Assembly (NCBI RefSeq): GCF_900637635.1
Contig: NZ_LR134383.1
Coordinates: forward strand, 3,069,724-3,133,723
Direction of reading: 5' to 3'
Source: Legionella jordanis
GTDB lineage: Bacteria; Pseudomonadota; Gammaproteobacteria; Legionellales; Legionellaceae
DNA: 64,000 bases
The notes under the pieces were generated by a model that saw only the letters and a list, made by a program, of their open reading frames with translations, had not been told where the DNA came from and searched no databases. This document shows, one piece after another, positions 6,697 through 16,080 of the stretch. The position numbers and the translations under genes were made by a program. Positions within the stretch are counted from its first letter, which is position 1, and the number at the start of each line of letters is the position of its first letter.

Positions 6697-8079
6697 ATGC
6701 ATGGGAAAATGGTCATGAGTCAAAGCGCAGGAAAGGTCGCCAGTCGAGACAAGGTGGAAGTTGTTCCATATGACAAACAGTGGCCTCATCTATTTAAAGA
6801 TGAAGCCAATCGAATTCAAAAAGCTTTGGGTGAATGCCTTAAGGAAATATACCACATCGGCAGTACCAGTATTCATAACATGCCGGCAAAGCCGGTCATT
6901 GATATACTGCTGGTGCTTGAAAACGCAGATGATATTCATTTTATATCAGAACAACTGACCCGCTTGAATTATGATCACCTTCGGCGGCAAATTATTCCTC
7001 ACGTGAGCTTTTTTACAAAGCGACAGGGCTCAGTAATTCGTTTTCATCTGCATTTACATGAAAGAGGCAGTCCTCAAATTCAGCGCCATGTAAACTTCAG
7101 AGATTACGTCAGCCAACATCCTCATGTGGCTCATAGCTATGCACAGCTTAAAATTCAGTTAGCTTCCCAGTTTGCGGAGGATATCTATTCTTATGTTTCC
7201 GGAAAAGACAAATTGGTTCAAGAGATTGATGCCAAAGCAAAGTTATGGGAGGGGAGAAAAAGAGATTACTTACCACAAAACACCGGCGCTAGGGCTAAAG
7301 ACTGGACCCATGAAAAGCTGGTAAAAGCAATGGAAGCCAACTTAAATGTCCATATGACCCATTTTGCTCAATATTTAAGTCAGGTTGAACTGCTCAGAGT
7401 GCCAGGTTTTACTTTAGTGAATTCAACGTTAGCAGACGACACCTTTAATTATGCACTGGATGCTGATTTTTCATCAGCCAATGCAGATGAAAAGATTTCA
7501 GAAGTAACGGATTACTTCCATCAAAAAAATAGCCCATTTTCCTGGTGGATTAGTCCTAATGATAAGCCTGATGATCTATCAAGCCACTTAGAAAACAAAG
7601 GTTATGAGAATACAGAAAATAATTGCGCCATGTATTTTGATTTAGATGCATGGGATGGTGACCTGCTTTCAATGCCGGAACTAACTATTGTTCGCGCAAC
7701 AGAAGAAAAGACCTTACGCGATTTTGCACGAGTCCTTGCTAACGATGAGGCGGCTTTCAAAACCTATTTTTCATGGATAGCCTCGATTCTAACGGACGAT
7801 GATCCAATTGAATATTATGTGGGCTATGTGGATGGAAAGCCTGTAGTGCGGGGTTTATCCTGCTATTTTGCTCAAGTTGCTGGATTACATTGGTTATCAA
7901 CGGCCCCTTTCGCACGCCGGAAAGGTTATGGTAGAGCGATGCAGGAATATCGCTTAAAACGAGCAAAAGATCTCGGCTACCACATCGCTGTTTTACAGGC
8001 ATCTAGCGAAGGCTATCCGCTCTATCGACAGTTAGGATATAAAGAATATGGTCGTTTTCGCGAATACAAATTAAAATAA
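6697..8079 (+). CDS. GrpB-family domain fused to a GNAT acetyltransferase
   Basis: 460 residues in two parts. Residues about 18-185 are a GrpB/UPF0157 domain, a nucleotidyltransferase-like fold: VEVVPYDKQWPHLFKDEA, HIGSTSIHNMPAKPVIDILL and HVNFRDYVSQHPHVAHSYA. Residues about 320-460 are a GNAT domain with the acetyl-CoA loop ARRKGYGRAMQEYRL and the closing YPLYRQLGYKEYGRF. Such fusions suggest modification of a nucleotide- or aminoglycoside-like small molecule, but the substrate is unknown. ATGs at 6697, 6709 and 6715 are all possible; none has a clear ribosome site. The gene stands alone. Confidence 0.85.
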   Translation: MHGKMVMSQSAGKVASRDKVEVVPYDKQWPHLFKDEANRIQKALGECLKEIYHIGSTSIHNMPAKPVIDILLVLENADDIHFISEQLTRLNYDHLRRQIIPHVSFFTKRQGSVIRFHLHLHERGSPQIQRHVNFRDYVSQHPHVAHSYAQLKIQLASQFAEDIYSYVSGKDKLVQEIDAKAKLWEGRKRDYLPQNTGARAKDWTHEKLVKAMEANLNVHMTHFAQYLSQVELLRVPGFTLVNSTLADDTFNYALDADFSSANADEKISEVTDYFHQKNSPFSWWISPNDKPDDLSSHLENKGYENTENNCAMYFDLDAWDGDLLSMPELTIVRATEEKTLRDFARVLANDEAAFKTYFSWIASILTDDDPIEYYVGYVDGKPVVRGLSCYFAQVAGLHWLSTAPFARRKGYGRAMQEYRLKRAKDLGYHIAVLQASSEGYPLYRQLGYKEYGRFREYKLK

Positions 8080-8416
8080 GCTGCTTCTTTTAAAAGCACT
8101 TAATTGGTGCATCAGCCCTTGTCGTCTTGACAGCCATTTACCAAACCTTGTTAGGAATCACGAGACCATAGGCTAAACTCTTTTTGAGCGAACGTGCTAA
8201 AAGAGAATCACATTAAAAAGAGAAATGGAACTATAAGGCCATAGGGTGAGCCCTGTCCCGGAAGTTGCTTCCAGAAGCAGCGTCCAAGATTAGCAATCCA
8301 CTTAGTACAAAGCACCAAATTAGCATGGCGTTTGCTCTCACACTTACAAAATCCACATTGCTGTTCAATTATAAATCATATAAAATTGCGTTTTTCCTGC
8401 CCCCTAATTTTTGACT
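8080..8416. other. Gene-less stretch
   Basis: No frame with a plausible start and family match is present. A small dyad GGAAG/CTTCC lies near 8260-8272. The last 80 bases are AT-rich and probably hold the promoter of the next gene, but no clear -35/-10 pair stands out. Confidence 0.4.
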
Positions 8417-9226
8417 ATGGCTTATGATCCGCATTTTCCCTTAACAGAATTATTTGAAAGCAGAACCTTTCCTCATGCCCGGACTCTGCGCACATCTTTT
8501 CTGCAAAAACTTTGGGATACCTACAATGCGTTCGCAGGAAAGGCACCCATTCTGTCGCGAAAACCTCATTCAGGAATCTTCGATTATCTGACTTTATATG
8601 CAGCGGCAGGTTTATTGTTTTTAATGCTATGGTGTTTTGAAAATGCTCATAGGAACTTTCTGGCCACTGTGTTATTGCTACCTGTTGCTTTAATTAATAT
8701 TCCACTTTTCATTGCGCGCGTAGCTATTAGTGTGGTTACCACCATTGCATTTTCACCCCTCATCGCTTTGGTGCATGGCATTTCTCGCCTGGCCGCCGGC
8801 CAAAGTCATGTAGAAGCACTTAGCTTGGTGGGCAGGCTGAAAAATGGCAAAGAGCAGAGCCTCGGCAATTACTTAGCAAAAGAGCATATGGATATTGAGG
8901 AATTGAATGTGACCATCAAAAAATCCCCCCAGAAATTAGACATAGCTAGCCTTGGGAAGGATGATGGCTTTAGCAGTTATCAATTAATGTTTTGGAGAAA
9001 AGCCACTGGGTCATCAGCAGGTTTGGCCTGTGAAGGATGTTTAAATGGAGGATGCGACACAAATCACGCGCCTTTCTCGGTTGAAATTAAACCCCATGAG
9101 GCTAGCGCCACTAAACAGGCAGCCAATATTCATGCCTTATTTAAGCTTAACGTAGGCGATGTGGTTAGCAACATTGAGGAGGCTGACATTGGTTACTCTG
9201 CTAAACAGGCGCTTTTAGTGATTTAG
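8417..9226 (+). CDS. Orphan membrane protein, candidate Dot/Icm substrate
   Basis: 269 residues from the ATG at 8417 (a TTG two codons earlier is less likely). Two hydrophobic segments occur: about 55-75 (LTLYAAAGLLFLMLWCF) and about 82-118 (FLATVLLLPVALINIPLF, then VAISVVTTIAFSPLIALV). The N-terminus and the 140-residue tail are soluble; the tail holds a Cys cluster ACEGCLNGGCDTNH that could bind metal. I do not recognise the family. A soluble-hairpin-soluble layout with no bacterial neighbours of known function is common among Legionella translocated proteins, so a Dot/Icm substrate is a reasonable guess. Confidence 0.6.
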   Translation: MAYDPHFPLTELFESRTFPHARTLRTSFLQKLWDTYNAFAGKAPILSRKPHSGIFDYLTLYAAAGLLFLMLWCFENAHRNFLATVLLLPVALINIPLFIARVAISVVTTIAFSPLIALVHGISRLAAGQSHVEALSLVGRLKNGKEQSLGNYLAKEHMDIEELNVTIKKSPQKLDIASLGKDDGFSSYQLMFWRKATGSSAGLACEGCLNGGCDTNHAPFSVEIKPHEASATKQAANIHALFKLNVGDVVSNIEEADIGYSAKQALLVI

Positions 9227-9677
9227 TTAAAATCAAAAATATTTTCATTAAACATCATGAAATGCCCCAACCAAGGATGCCAAGAAAACTACATAAGTTG
9301 GTCATGATCTATTCTTAGCAAGGATTTTAATTGCCTTAGTAACTGAGGGAATGAGTTTAAATGCCTCCATTAGAAATTATAATTTTTCTAGCAGATAGAT
9401 TTTTGGCAATTAAATCAAAATTGCTTCTTGCTACATAAGGGTCGTTGCTCCCAGGGTAGCTGATACAATCTGATTAGTTGTTCAAGCCACCTCAATAAAA
9501 AGACAGCTCCTAAGTTATGGCCAATTAAATCCTATCATCATTAATTATGGGTGACCATGTGGAATTAAGTAACTGAAGCCAGTTCTGCAATTCTTGACCA
9601 TTGGGTGTAGGCAACTGTGGAATGAAAATATGTATTAATAACGACTTATAATGCACCTTTTATTAAAGGAGGCTTCT
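9227..9677. other. Gene-less stretch upstream of LRR gene
   Basis: About 450 bp, AT-rich, with no supported gene on either strand. The only clear signal is the ribosome site AAAGGAGG at 9664-9671, seven bases before the ATG at 9678. The promoter of the LRR gene should lie here. Confidence 0.5.
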
Positions 9678-10829
9678 ATGGATTATTATTTGATTAATGC
9701 TATTAATTATCGGCGCTCTTTCGAGGCTGATGCACAAAGCTTCATGCTCGACCCCGCCCCGGCTACTGTAATTATTACCCCATTCCCTGATAAGCCAGAA
9801 GATAAGGCTATTTACCTTGCATCATTGCAAAAGATAGTGAGTGGGCGTAAATATAAAACATCCATTCTAATCTGGAATGTGGAGCCTATTTTTCTCAATG
9901 ATATTCTGAGGACAATCGAGGGAAATCCTAATATCATTGGATTGGAGGTTGCTGGATGGTTTGAAGATGAACATGTTGCACTAATAGCCGAACTGTTAAC
10001 TGAACCGCAATGCGCAATTGCAAAACTTAGGCTGGCCTTTAAGGAGGAATTAAATTTTTTACCCTTAGCTCAAGCCCTCCAGAAGAACAAAAGCATTTCA
10101 CAATTAAGTTTTGAATTCCTTTCTGGGCTACTGTACCCCGCTGATTTGCAATGGTTAAGCTGCATTTTCAAGGTCATGGCTGGTAATCCTTTGGATGAGG
10201 CCGAAGGCTTTGAATCAGTAATCGCCAATAATTCTGTGCAGGCCTTAGAGCTGGTCGGCTTCTCCGAAATTTCAAAGGCAGCGGAGCATCATTTGAATTC
10301 GATGCTGGAAAAAAACCAAACCCTCACTCATTTTAGATGGGCAGGCACCAAGCCCGAGCTTTTTACTAAGATGAAGAATAGCTTAAGCCAGAGTAAGCAA
10401 TTGTCCGTACTTTCTTTAGAAGGTTGCGTGATGAGCAGCGATGAGCTTGCAAATATTGCCCATTTTTTGCCTTCTAATCTAGGAGTCCTTAATCTTTCCC
10501 ATTTAGCTGACCTTGCCCACACTAGTAAAGCTTATCGGGAGGCTTTTGTGATCGGTCTCATTAATTTAATCAATGAATGCAAGGCGAAACGATTAGAACT
10601 GCAAATCATTTTTCATAATAATGATTTGAAGTGTGCAATTGAGAAATATCGGGATGATTTAAGGCAATTAATAAACAGGGAATCTAAAGTTTATTTAACC
10701 ACTAAGGAAATGAAAGAGCTGGTCTGGGCCCATCAAAATCAATGCCTTACCTTCTTTAACATCGTTTCTGCTGCAAAACTAAAGGCGGATGAACGCCTTG
10801 AAAGCCAATATAAGCATGGAGTGGTGTAG
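9678..10829 (+). CDS. Leucine-rich-repeat-like protein, candidate effector
   Basis: 383 residues. The start at 9678 is chosen because AAAGGAGG precedes it; an upstream ATG at 9651 has no such site. The body contains irregular LRR-like units of the ribonuclease-inhibitor type: NPNIIGLEVAGWF, CAIAKLRLAF, NKSISQLSFEFL, NSVQALELVGF, NQTLTHFRWAG, SKQLSVLSLEGC and SNLGVLNLSHLA, each a Leu-x-Leu strand followed by a helix. The C-terminal 90 residues are helical and charged. No signal peptide or membrane segment. LRR proteins of this irregular kind in Legionella are often delivered to host cells; a host protein partner is likely but unknown. Confidence 0.7.
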   Translation: MDYYLINAINYRRSFEADAQSFMLDPAPATVIITPFPDKPEDKAIYLASLQKIVSGRKYKTSILIWNVEPIFLNDILRTIEGNPNIIGLEVAGWFEDEHVALIAELLTEPQCAIAKLRLAFKEELNFLPLAQALQKNKSISQLSFEFLSGLLYPADLQWLSCIFKVMAGNPLDEAEGFESVIANNSVQALELVGFSEISKAAEHHLNSMLEKNQTLTHFRWAGTKPELFTKMKNSLSQSKQLSVLSLEGCVMSSDELANIAHFLPSNLGVLNLSHLADLAHTSKAYREAFVIGLINLINECKAKRLELQIIFHNNDLKCAIEKYRDDLRQLINRESKVYLTTKEMKELVWAHQNQCLTFFNIVSAAKLKADERLESQYKHGVV

Positions 10830-10979
10830 TTACTCATCAAACCAATCCTGAATTGTTATATTTTTTTCAGTCTCTTGAGCAAGCATAGCCTGGATGATTG
10901 GCTTGCTGCGGGCGAAATTCATGAGGCAGGGCTTAGTAAGAAGGATGTTTTCAACAAGCCCATATTTGGGCGTTTGCTT

Positions 10980-12110
10980 TCACATAAAAAATCTAAAGAA
11001 CGTTAATAGCGCTAAAGAGCCTAAAATAACTGGCCAAAATAGCAGCTTGGGAAGTAGATTATCCCGCCATTTCAAACAGGCTGGTATTTTATCTTGGCCG
11101 GTTACTATAAACGCATTGATTGCTATCAGACTAATAACCAGGTAAGTCACTGCGTAGAACAATTCAATATAGAGTATCGGCTGGCCTGGAAATTGGCTTC
11201 TTAAGTTGGCATTTATCACTAATATTGAAAAAAAGGCCGCACCCAAGGCCGATATAATCCCAATGGTTGATAAGCCCAGTTTTTGGCGTTCCTCAGCTTT
11301 GGTTCTCGTCATCATTACCAGGGAAAATAAAATGCTCCATATCACTATGACCGGCAATAAATAATGAATAAAGGCATCAATGAAATAGCGGCTAACGATG
11401 ATGTTGTAATACAGTTCGGGATAGTTTTCCGTATAGCGATAATTCTTAATGCCAAAATTACTGTCCATATTCAGCTTTTCCATACTGAAAAAGCTTTCTT
11501 CAAATTTAAGCCCGACTTCGACAATATTCTTTTCAAGCCCCAGGAGCTTTTGCTTGGTTGATTGATAGGCATTCAAATCAGGAACAAGGATGATGTTCTT
11601 GTAAAATTCGCGAGACCATAGGCGCAGCCAAATGACTTGAATATCAAAAGGATAATTTGAATAATCAAAATCCTGAAATATTGGGACTCCCCCAAATTGC
11701 CAGCCGCGAACTTGATAATCATCGAATCTAAGTTGATAGGCGCTAGCCCACCATATTCTTACCTTTGACTCTGGAAAAACAACCCCCTCTTCAGGGGGCA
11801 GCAGGTTGTTGGGATATTTTTGCCAAACGTAACCACTGACCAAAACAGTATTGGCATTATCAAACTCCATTGATTGAATGAATAGGCCTGTGGGTATGTA
11901 GGTGGGTTTTTGCTTATGCCCGGAAAAAAGCTGATTGTATTCATTGATTTTTTGGCCAAGCTGCTCCAGGGAATCGACTCTATTGGGGAATGTTGGGTAT
12001 TGATGGTATTTAATGATTAACCACATGACAACTATCGCAATTAAAAACAATAAAGAAATCAGCGAAGAAATTATTCCTAATTGCTTATTATTTAATTGCC
12101 CAAGCGCCAT
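10980..12110 (-). CDS. Cys-loop (pentameric ligand-gated channel)-like membrane protein
   Basis: 376 residues. A hydrophobic segment at 13-33 anchors the N-terminus; residues about 35-230 form a beta-rich outer domain with FDYSNYPFDIQVIWLRLWSR, which matches the Y-P-F-D-x-Q pattern at the beta6-beta7 loop of pentameric channels. Four membrane helices follow: about 240-264 (HYLLPVIVIWSILFSLVMM), about 275-300 (IGIISALGAAFFSILVINAN), about 308-332 (LFYAVTYLVISLIAINAFIV) and about 350-374. A polar linker with RTKAEERQKL separates the first two, as in M1-M2. This topology is that of bacterial GLIC/ELIC-type channels, though sequence identity must be low. A non-channel sensor with the same fold is the alternative. 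Confidence 0.6.
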   Translation of the reverse strand: MALGQLNNKQLGIISSLISLLFLIAIVVMWLIIKYHQYPTFPNRVDSLEQLGQKINEYNQLFSGHKQKPTYIPTGLFIQSMEFDNANTVLVSGYVWQKYPNNLLPPEEGVVFPESKVRIWWASAYQLRFDDYQVRGWQFGGVPIFQDFDYSNYPFDIQVIWLRLWSREFYKNIILVPDLNAYQSTKQKLLGLEKNIVEVGLKFEESFFSMEKLNMDSNFGIKNYRYTENYPELYYNIIVSRYFIDAFIHYLLPVIVIWSILFSLVMMTRTKAEERQKLGLSTIGIISALGAAFFSILVINANLRSQFPGQPILYIELFYAVTYLVISLIAINAFIVTGQDKIPACLKWRDNLLPKLLFWPVILGSLALLTFFRFFM

Positions 12111-12185
12111 AATTTTTCTGGTTTTTTTCCAATACGTCTAATTATAGCTTCTGTTTCCAGGCTTGAGTTTCAATCAGACTGCCTG

Positions 12186-12536
12186 TTAGTCCCTTGTAGT
12201 CACAATTATTGATGAACCCTCAGTAAGTGTTTTAGTTATGTGCCCCTTGCCTGTTAAATCTTTGGCAAACAACACATCCCCCGCCCTGAAGATCCGAACT
12301 TCACCTCCGCTGGCCTGCACTTCGACTTCGCCTTCAAGATAAATAATGTATTGCGGTTGTGGTGCATTATGCCAATCGAAATGAGCGCCCGGCTTAAACT
12401 GGCGAAACATCATGGCCTTGGTGGCAATTTTTTGAGAATAGGAACCCAATGGTTGCTCGGATTCAATATCTAAAGTCTCATCTTTGAAATATGAATTGCC
12501 ATCTTCGCCGGTAAACAGCGTTACAAACTGCTTCAT
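12186..12536 (-). CDS. Small single-domain cupin protein
   Basis: 116 residues with one cupin barrel: FKPGAHFDWHNAPQPQYIIY forms motif 1 with two His and EGEVEV; EVRIFRAGDVLFAKDLTGKG with the following H forms motif 2. The conserved His positions suggest bound metal. No partner gene or substrate clue. It is separated by only 107 bp from the divergent NRDE gene, so both may share a control region. Confidence 0.75.
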   Translation of the reverse strand: MKQFVTLFTGEDGNSYFKDETLDIESEQPLGSYSQKIATKAMMFRQFKPGAHFDWHNAPQPQYIIYLEGEVEVQASGGEVRIFRAGDVLFAKDLTGKGHITKTLTEGSSIIVTTRD

Positions 12537-12643
12537 AAAGTCTCAGCGTCCCAGGTCGCCATACCTAATTGTTGATGATGAACTATGCTAGCAATGTAAG
12601 GAAATAAATTCGCCCCTATTCTGGGTATGAGAGTTAAAAATTT

Positions 12644-13450
12644 ATGTGTTTAGCACTGATTGCTATAGAGCAACATCCCTTATTTCCACTGATAATCTTA
12701 TCGAATCGGGATGAATTTTATCATCGGGCAAGTTCAGCAGCCGATTTCTGGTCAGAAGATCCTGATGTTTTCTCTGGCCGGGATTTGCTGCAGAATGGAA
12801 CTTGGCTGGGGGTGAACAGGCAAGCCCATTTTGGACTGGTCACCAATTTCCGCATGCCTGGGGAACAGCAAAGTTCAAAACGATCTCGCGGTTGGCTTGT
12901 CAAAGACTTTTTACTCAGCAAAACTGATTCGCCAAGACAGTTTTTTGAACAACTTAAACCTGTGGCCAAGCAATACAATCGCTTTAATTTAATCGCCGGC
13001 AATTTAAATGAAATTTACTACTACAATAACTTCAACCAGCAGCTGCTCAAATTAACCTCGGGTGTTTATGGCCTTAGCAATCACTTCCTCAATAGCAATT
13101 GGTTTAAAGTAAATCGTGCAAAGGAATTGTATGAAACAATCAATCCTTTGCTCCTTAAACAAACTGAGGCAGAAGGACTTATTTCACTGTTGTTTCCCAT
13201 CCTTTCAGACCGCATGCAGGCGCCCAATGATCAATTAAACAATCCCGGGAACCATGAGTTGGAAATAGGCTTAAGCTCCATTTTTCTTGACTTACCCACA
13301 TTTGCCTATGGTACTAATGCATCAAGCATCCTATTGTTTAGCCAAGAAGAAATAGTTTTCGCTGAAAAAACATTTAGTAACGGACAACTTAAAACGCAGA
13401 AAACGCAGAAATTAAGCATTATTAAACAAAGCGATTCCACTTCTGCTTAA
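12644..13450 (+). CDS. NRDE/TANGO2-family protein
   Basis: 268 residues, full family length. It starts with the invariant MCLALIA and carries LIILSNRDEFYHRASS, the NRDE signature, then FSGRDLLQNGTWLGVNR and FGLVTNFR. The N-terminal Cys exposed after Met removal suggests an Ntn-hydrolase-like fold. The eukaryotic relative TANGO2 affects heme and lipid handling; the bacterial role is unsettled. Divergent from the cupin gene. Confidence 0.88.
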   Translation: MCLALIAIEQHPLFPLIILSNRDEFYHRASSAADFWSEDPDVFSGRDLLQNGTWLGVNRQAHFGLVTNFRMPGEQQSSKRSRGWLVKDFLLSKTDSPRQFFEQLKPVAKQYNRFNLIAGNLNEIYYYNNFNQQLLKLTSGVYGLSNHFLNSNWFKVNRAKELYETINPLLLKQTEAEGLISLLFPILSDRMQAPNDQLNNPGNHELEIGLSSIFLDLPTFAYGTNASSILLFSQEEIVFAEKTFSNGQLKTQKTQKLSIIKQSDSTSA

Positions 13451-13478
13451 ATGCTAATGTGTGCCTGTAACCCTTTCA

Positions 13479-13631
13479 CTACTCTTTCATCTTGGGAAAA
13501 CGATCATCCAACTCAATAGGAACCCTATTCCTTGGCGGTGGGGGGGAATTTCTATTACCGCCAGAGGCTTTGCTTAAATCCTGCTTTGAAAGCTTTTTGC
13601 TTTTTTCGCGTTGCGCAACTGGTTTTTTCAT
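13479..13631 (-). CDS. Small peptide with double-glycine-leader-like motif
   Basis: 50 codons from the ATG at 13631 (AGAGG nine bases upstream; an ATG two codons earlier is also possible). The N-terminal 25 residues end in KKLSKQDLSKASGGN, matching the L-S-x-x-D-L-x-x-x-x-G-G pattern of double-glycine leaders; what would follow cleavage is a Pro- and Arg-rich tail (NSPPPPRNRVPIELDDRF). No leader peptidase-exporter or modifying enzyme lies nearby. It may be an orphan exported peptide, or simply a small cytosolic protein with a chance match. Confidence 0.5.
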   Translation of the reverse strand: MKKPVAQREKSKKLSKQDLSKASGGNRNSPPPPRNRVPIELDDRFPKMKE

Positions 13632-13706
13632 GATCATAAACCTCTGACTATGGCATGTATTTAGCATAGCGCAAATTAAGACAGGGTGCTGAAATTGCCC
13701 TTATAG

Positions 13707-14696
13707 CTACTGAATGCCAAGCATGATGGCTGCTGAAACCATAGCTGCTGCAGGAATAGTCAGTAACCAGGATAAAAAAATGCGTCTGAGAATGGGCCAG
13801 TAAGTTTCCTTAAGGCCGTTGATTAATCCTACGCCGGCAATTGATCCAGTTACGGTATGCGTTGTGGAAACTGGAATACCACCCTCCGTCGCAATAAAAA
13901 TTATAATTGCGGCCCCAGTTTCTGCCGCGCAACCGCGCATGCTGTTCAAATGGGTGATTTTGTTACCCAGGGTGTTAACGATTCGCCAGCCCCCCGTTAA
14001 AGTTCCCAGGCTGATGACAAAATGGCAGGAAACAACAATCCAGAATGGAATGTAAAACTGCCCCTCAAGCCAACCCGAGGAAAAAAGAAGGACCGCAATA
14101 ATTCCCATGGTTTTTTGCGCATCATTTCCGCCATGAGTGAGGCTCAAAAAAGCAGAGGAAGCCAATTGGAATCCCCTAAATAGTTTATTCAACCTCTGCT
14201 CATTGTAATTTGTTGAAAGATAGGAAAAGAAGAAAGAAAATAAAAACCCCATTACTATGCCCAGAGCGGGTGAGAAGAAGATGCCGGCGAGCACTTTCAT
14301 GAAACCAGCGAATTGCAGTGAACCGATTCCGGCTTTCGCCAGCGCCGCACCGGCTAACCCGCCAATCAGGGCATGGGAAGAACTTGAGGGCAAACCATAG
14401 TACCAAGTAACGATATTCCAAAAAATAGCACCAATAAGCGCGCAAAAAATCAATTGCACATTAACAATGCTGCCATCAATTAAACCGCTGCCGATGGTGT
14501 TGGCAACCGTAAGGTTAAAAATCAAAAAAGCGATAAAATTAAAGAATGCCGCCCAAAGTACCGCCTGTCGAGGCGACAAAACCCCCGTGGTGACGATGGT
14601 TGCAATGGAATTGGCTGCGTCATGAAAACCATTTATGAAGTCAAAGAGAAAGGCAATTAATACTACAGATAAGATAAACAAAGTACTTGACGCCAT
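13707..14696 (-). CDS. pit: PiT-family low-affinity phosphate transporter
   Basis: 329 residues, about ten membrane segments in two related halves. Signatures are DFINGFHDAANSIATIVTTG in the first half and LTHGGNDAQKTMGIIAVLL plus GIPVSTTHTVTGSIAGVG in the second. It moves metal-phosphate with protons or Na+ across the inner membrane. At 329 residues it is a short, soil-type PiT without the long loop of E. coli PitA. A ribosome site AAGGAT precedes the ATG. The CorC-like gene upstream (stop at 14751) reads the same way 54 bp away and may be co-transcribed. No DUF47 partner gene is adjacent. Confidence 0.9.
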   Translation of the reverse strand: MASSTLFILSVVLIAFLFDFINGFHDAANSIATIVTTGVLSPRQAVLWAAFFNFIAFLIFNLTVANTIGSGLIDGSIVNVQLIFCALIGAIFWNIVTWYYGLPSSSSHALIGGLAGAALAKAGIGSLQFAGFMKVLAGIFFSPALGIVMGFLFSFFFSYLSTNYNEQRLNKLFRGFQLASSAFLSLTHGGNDAQKTMGIIAVLLFSSGWLEGQFYIPFWIVVSCHFVISLGTLTGGWRIVNTLGNKITHLNSMRGCAAETGAAIIIFIATEGGIPVSTTHTVTGSIAGVGLINGLKETYWPILRRIFLSWLLTIPAAAMVSAAIMLGIQ

Positions 14697-14750
14697 TTTT
14701 ATCCTTAGTAGTGCTGCGATGAGTCAAAGTGCGACTGGTTTCCTTGAAAG

Positions 14751-16079
14751 TTATTCCACCTTTTTCACAACAGGTCTGACTCTTACCTGATTTATTCTAG
14801 CGCCCTGCGCCTGTTCTATAGTAACCACAAAATCAGGGAAAGTAATCGTCTCGCCCTCTTTTGGCGCCCGCCCCAATTTGTGAATAATTAGGCCTGCTAT
14901 GGTGGCCATTTGCTCCTCATCTTCCGCTTCCAGTATCAAGTCGCGCTGCAAGGCTCTTTCGAGCGTATAAATAGGGCAATCTCCTTTTACGGTAATGCTG
15001 CCATCCTCATGGATAGTCCATTCGTCCTGGGTGTTATGAAATTCATCTTTGATAACACCAATAACCAAATGCAATAAGTTATCTAAAGTCAAGAAACCTA
15101 CTATGGCGCCACGCCGGCCGTAAACCAAGGCAAAATGAGGCATCCCTGCTTGAAATTGGCGCAACAAAGTCAATGCGGGCAAGCGATAGGAAATTTTCGG
15201 CACAGGCCTTGTAATTTCTCTTAATGATAACTCGGCTTTGCTTGTTGCTTCTTGCAACAAAGGTTGTAAATCCTTTACATGCAAAATCCCGATAATTTGT
15301 TTTTTTGCCCTATCATAAACAGGGTAGCGGCTATAGCGATATTCATTGAGTATTTCTATTAATCGGCTGCTGCTAATGGGGGTCTCCAGTGTGACCATGT
15401 CTTCAACCGAGCGCATGACATCCATGGCTTGCAAGTCACCTAATTCAAGGGTCTGCGACAAAATGGAACTTTCCTGCTTGCTTAATTCGCCGTGAACCTC
15501 ACTGGATTGCAAAATCATTTTAATCTCTTCACTGGAGTGAAATTGCTCTCCTTCGTGCACGACGTCCAGGCCTAGCTGCCTTAAAAGAAAATTTGAACAA
15601 TTATTAAGAAGCCAAATGACAGGATACATAAGCCAGTAGAAAGCATATAAAGGGGCAGCGGTCCACAGGGAAATCGCTTCACTCTGACGAATGGCCAAAG
15701 ATTTTGGCATAAGCTCACCGACCACAATATGTAAAAAAGAAAGCAGGGAAAAAGCCAGAATAAAGCTAATGAATTCATTCAAAGCCGGGTTTTCCAAGCC
15801 TAACCAGGCAAACCCCGGGGAAAGCAAGCGCGTAAAGGCCGGCTCACCAATCCACCCCAAGCCCAGTGAAGCTAAAGTAATCCCCAATTGGCAAGCGGAT
15901 AAATAAGCATCCAAATTTCGATGCACCTTGGCAAGGATACTTCCACGCCATGGATATTGCTCCTCAATGATGGCAACGCGCGTTTGTCGCAATTTCACCA
16001 TGCCAAATTCAGCGGCCACGAAAAAGGCGTTTAATAAAACCAGTGCCAAACCAGCCAGGATTAGTAATAAAGTAATCAT
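14751..16079 (-). CDS. CNNM/CorC-HlyC family membrane protein
   Basis: 442 residues. The N-terminal DUF21/CNNM domain (about 1-190) has four hydrophobic segments, starting LLLILAGLALVLLNAFFVAA and FGMVKLRQTRVA. Two CBS domains span about 205-335 (MRSVEDMVTLETPISSSRL and GILHVKDLQPLLQE). A CorC_HlyC domain closes the protein (about 350-435, EDGSITVKGDCPIYTLERAL). Related proteins transport or sense Mg2+/Co2+. It starts two bases after the coq7 stop, so coq7 and this gene form an operon. Confidence 0.9.
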   Translation of the reverse strand: MITLLLILAGLALVLLNAFFVAAEFGMVKLRQTRVAIIEEQYPWRGSILAKVHRNLDAYLSACQLGITLASLGLGWIGEPAFTRLLSPGFAWLGLENPALNEFISFILAFSLLSFLHIVVGELMPKSLAIRQSEAISLWTAAPLYAFYWLMYPVIWLLNNCSNFLLRQLGLDVVHEGEQFHSSEEIKMILQSSEVHGELSKQESSILSQTLELGDLQAMDVMRSVEDMVTLETPISSSRLIEILNEYRYSRYPVYDRAKKQIIGILHVKDLQPLLQEATSKAELSLREITRPVPKISYRLPALTLLRQFQAGMPHFALVYGRRGAIVGFLTLDNLLHLVIGVIKDEFHNTQDEWTIHEDGSITVKGDCPIYTLERALQRDLILEAEDEEQMATIAGLIIHKLGRAPKEGETITFPDFVVTIEQAQGARINQVRVRPVVKKVE

Positions 16080-16080
16080 C

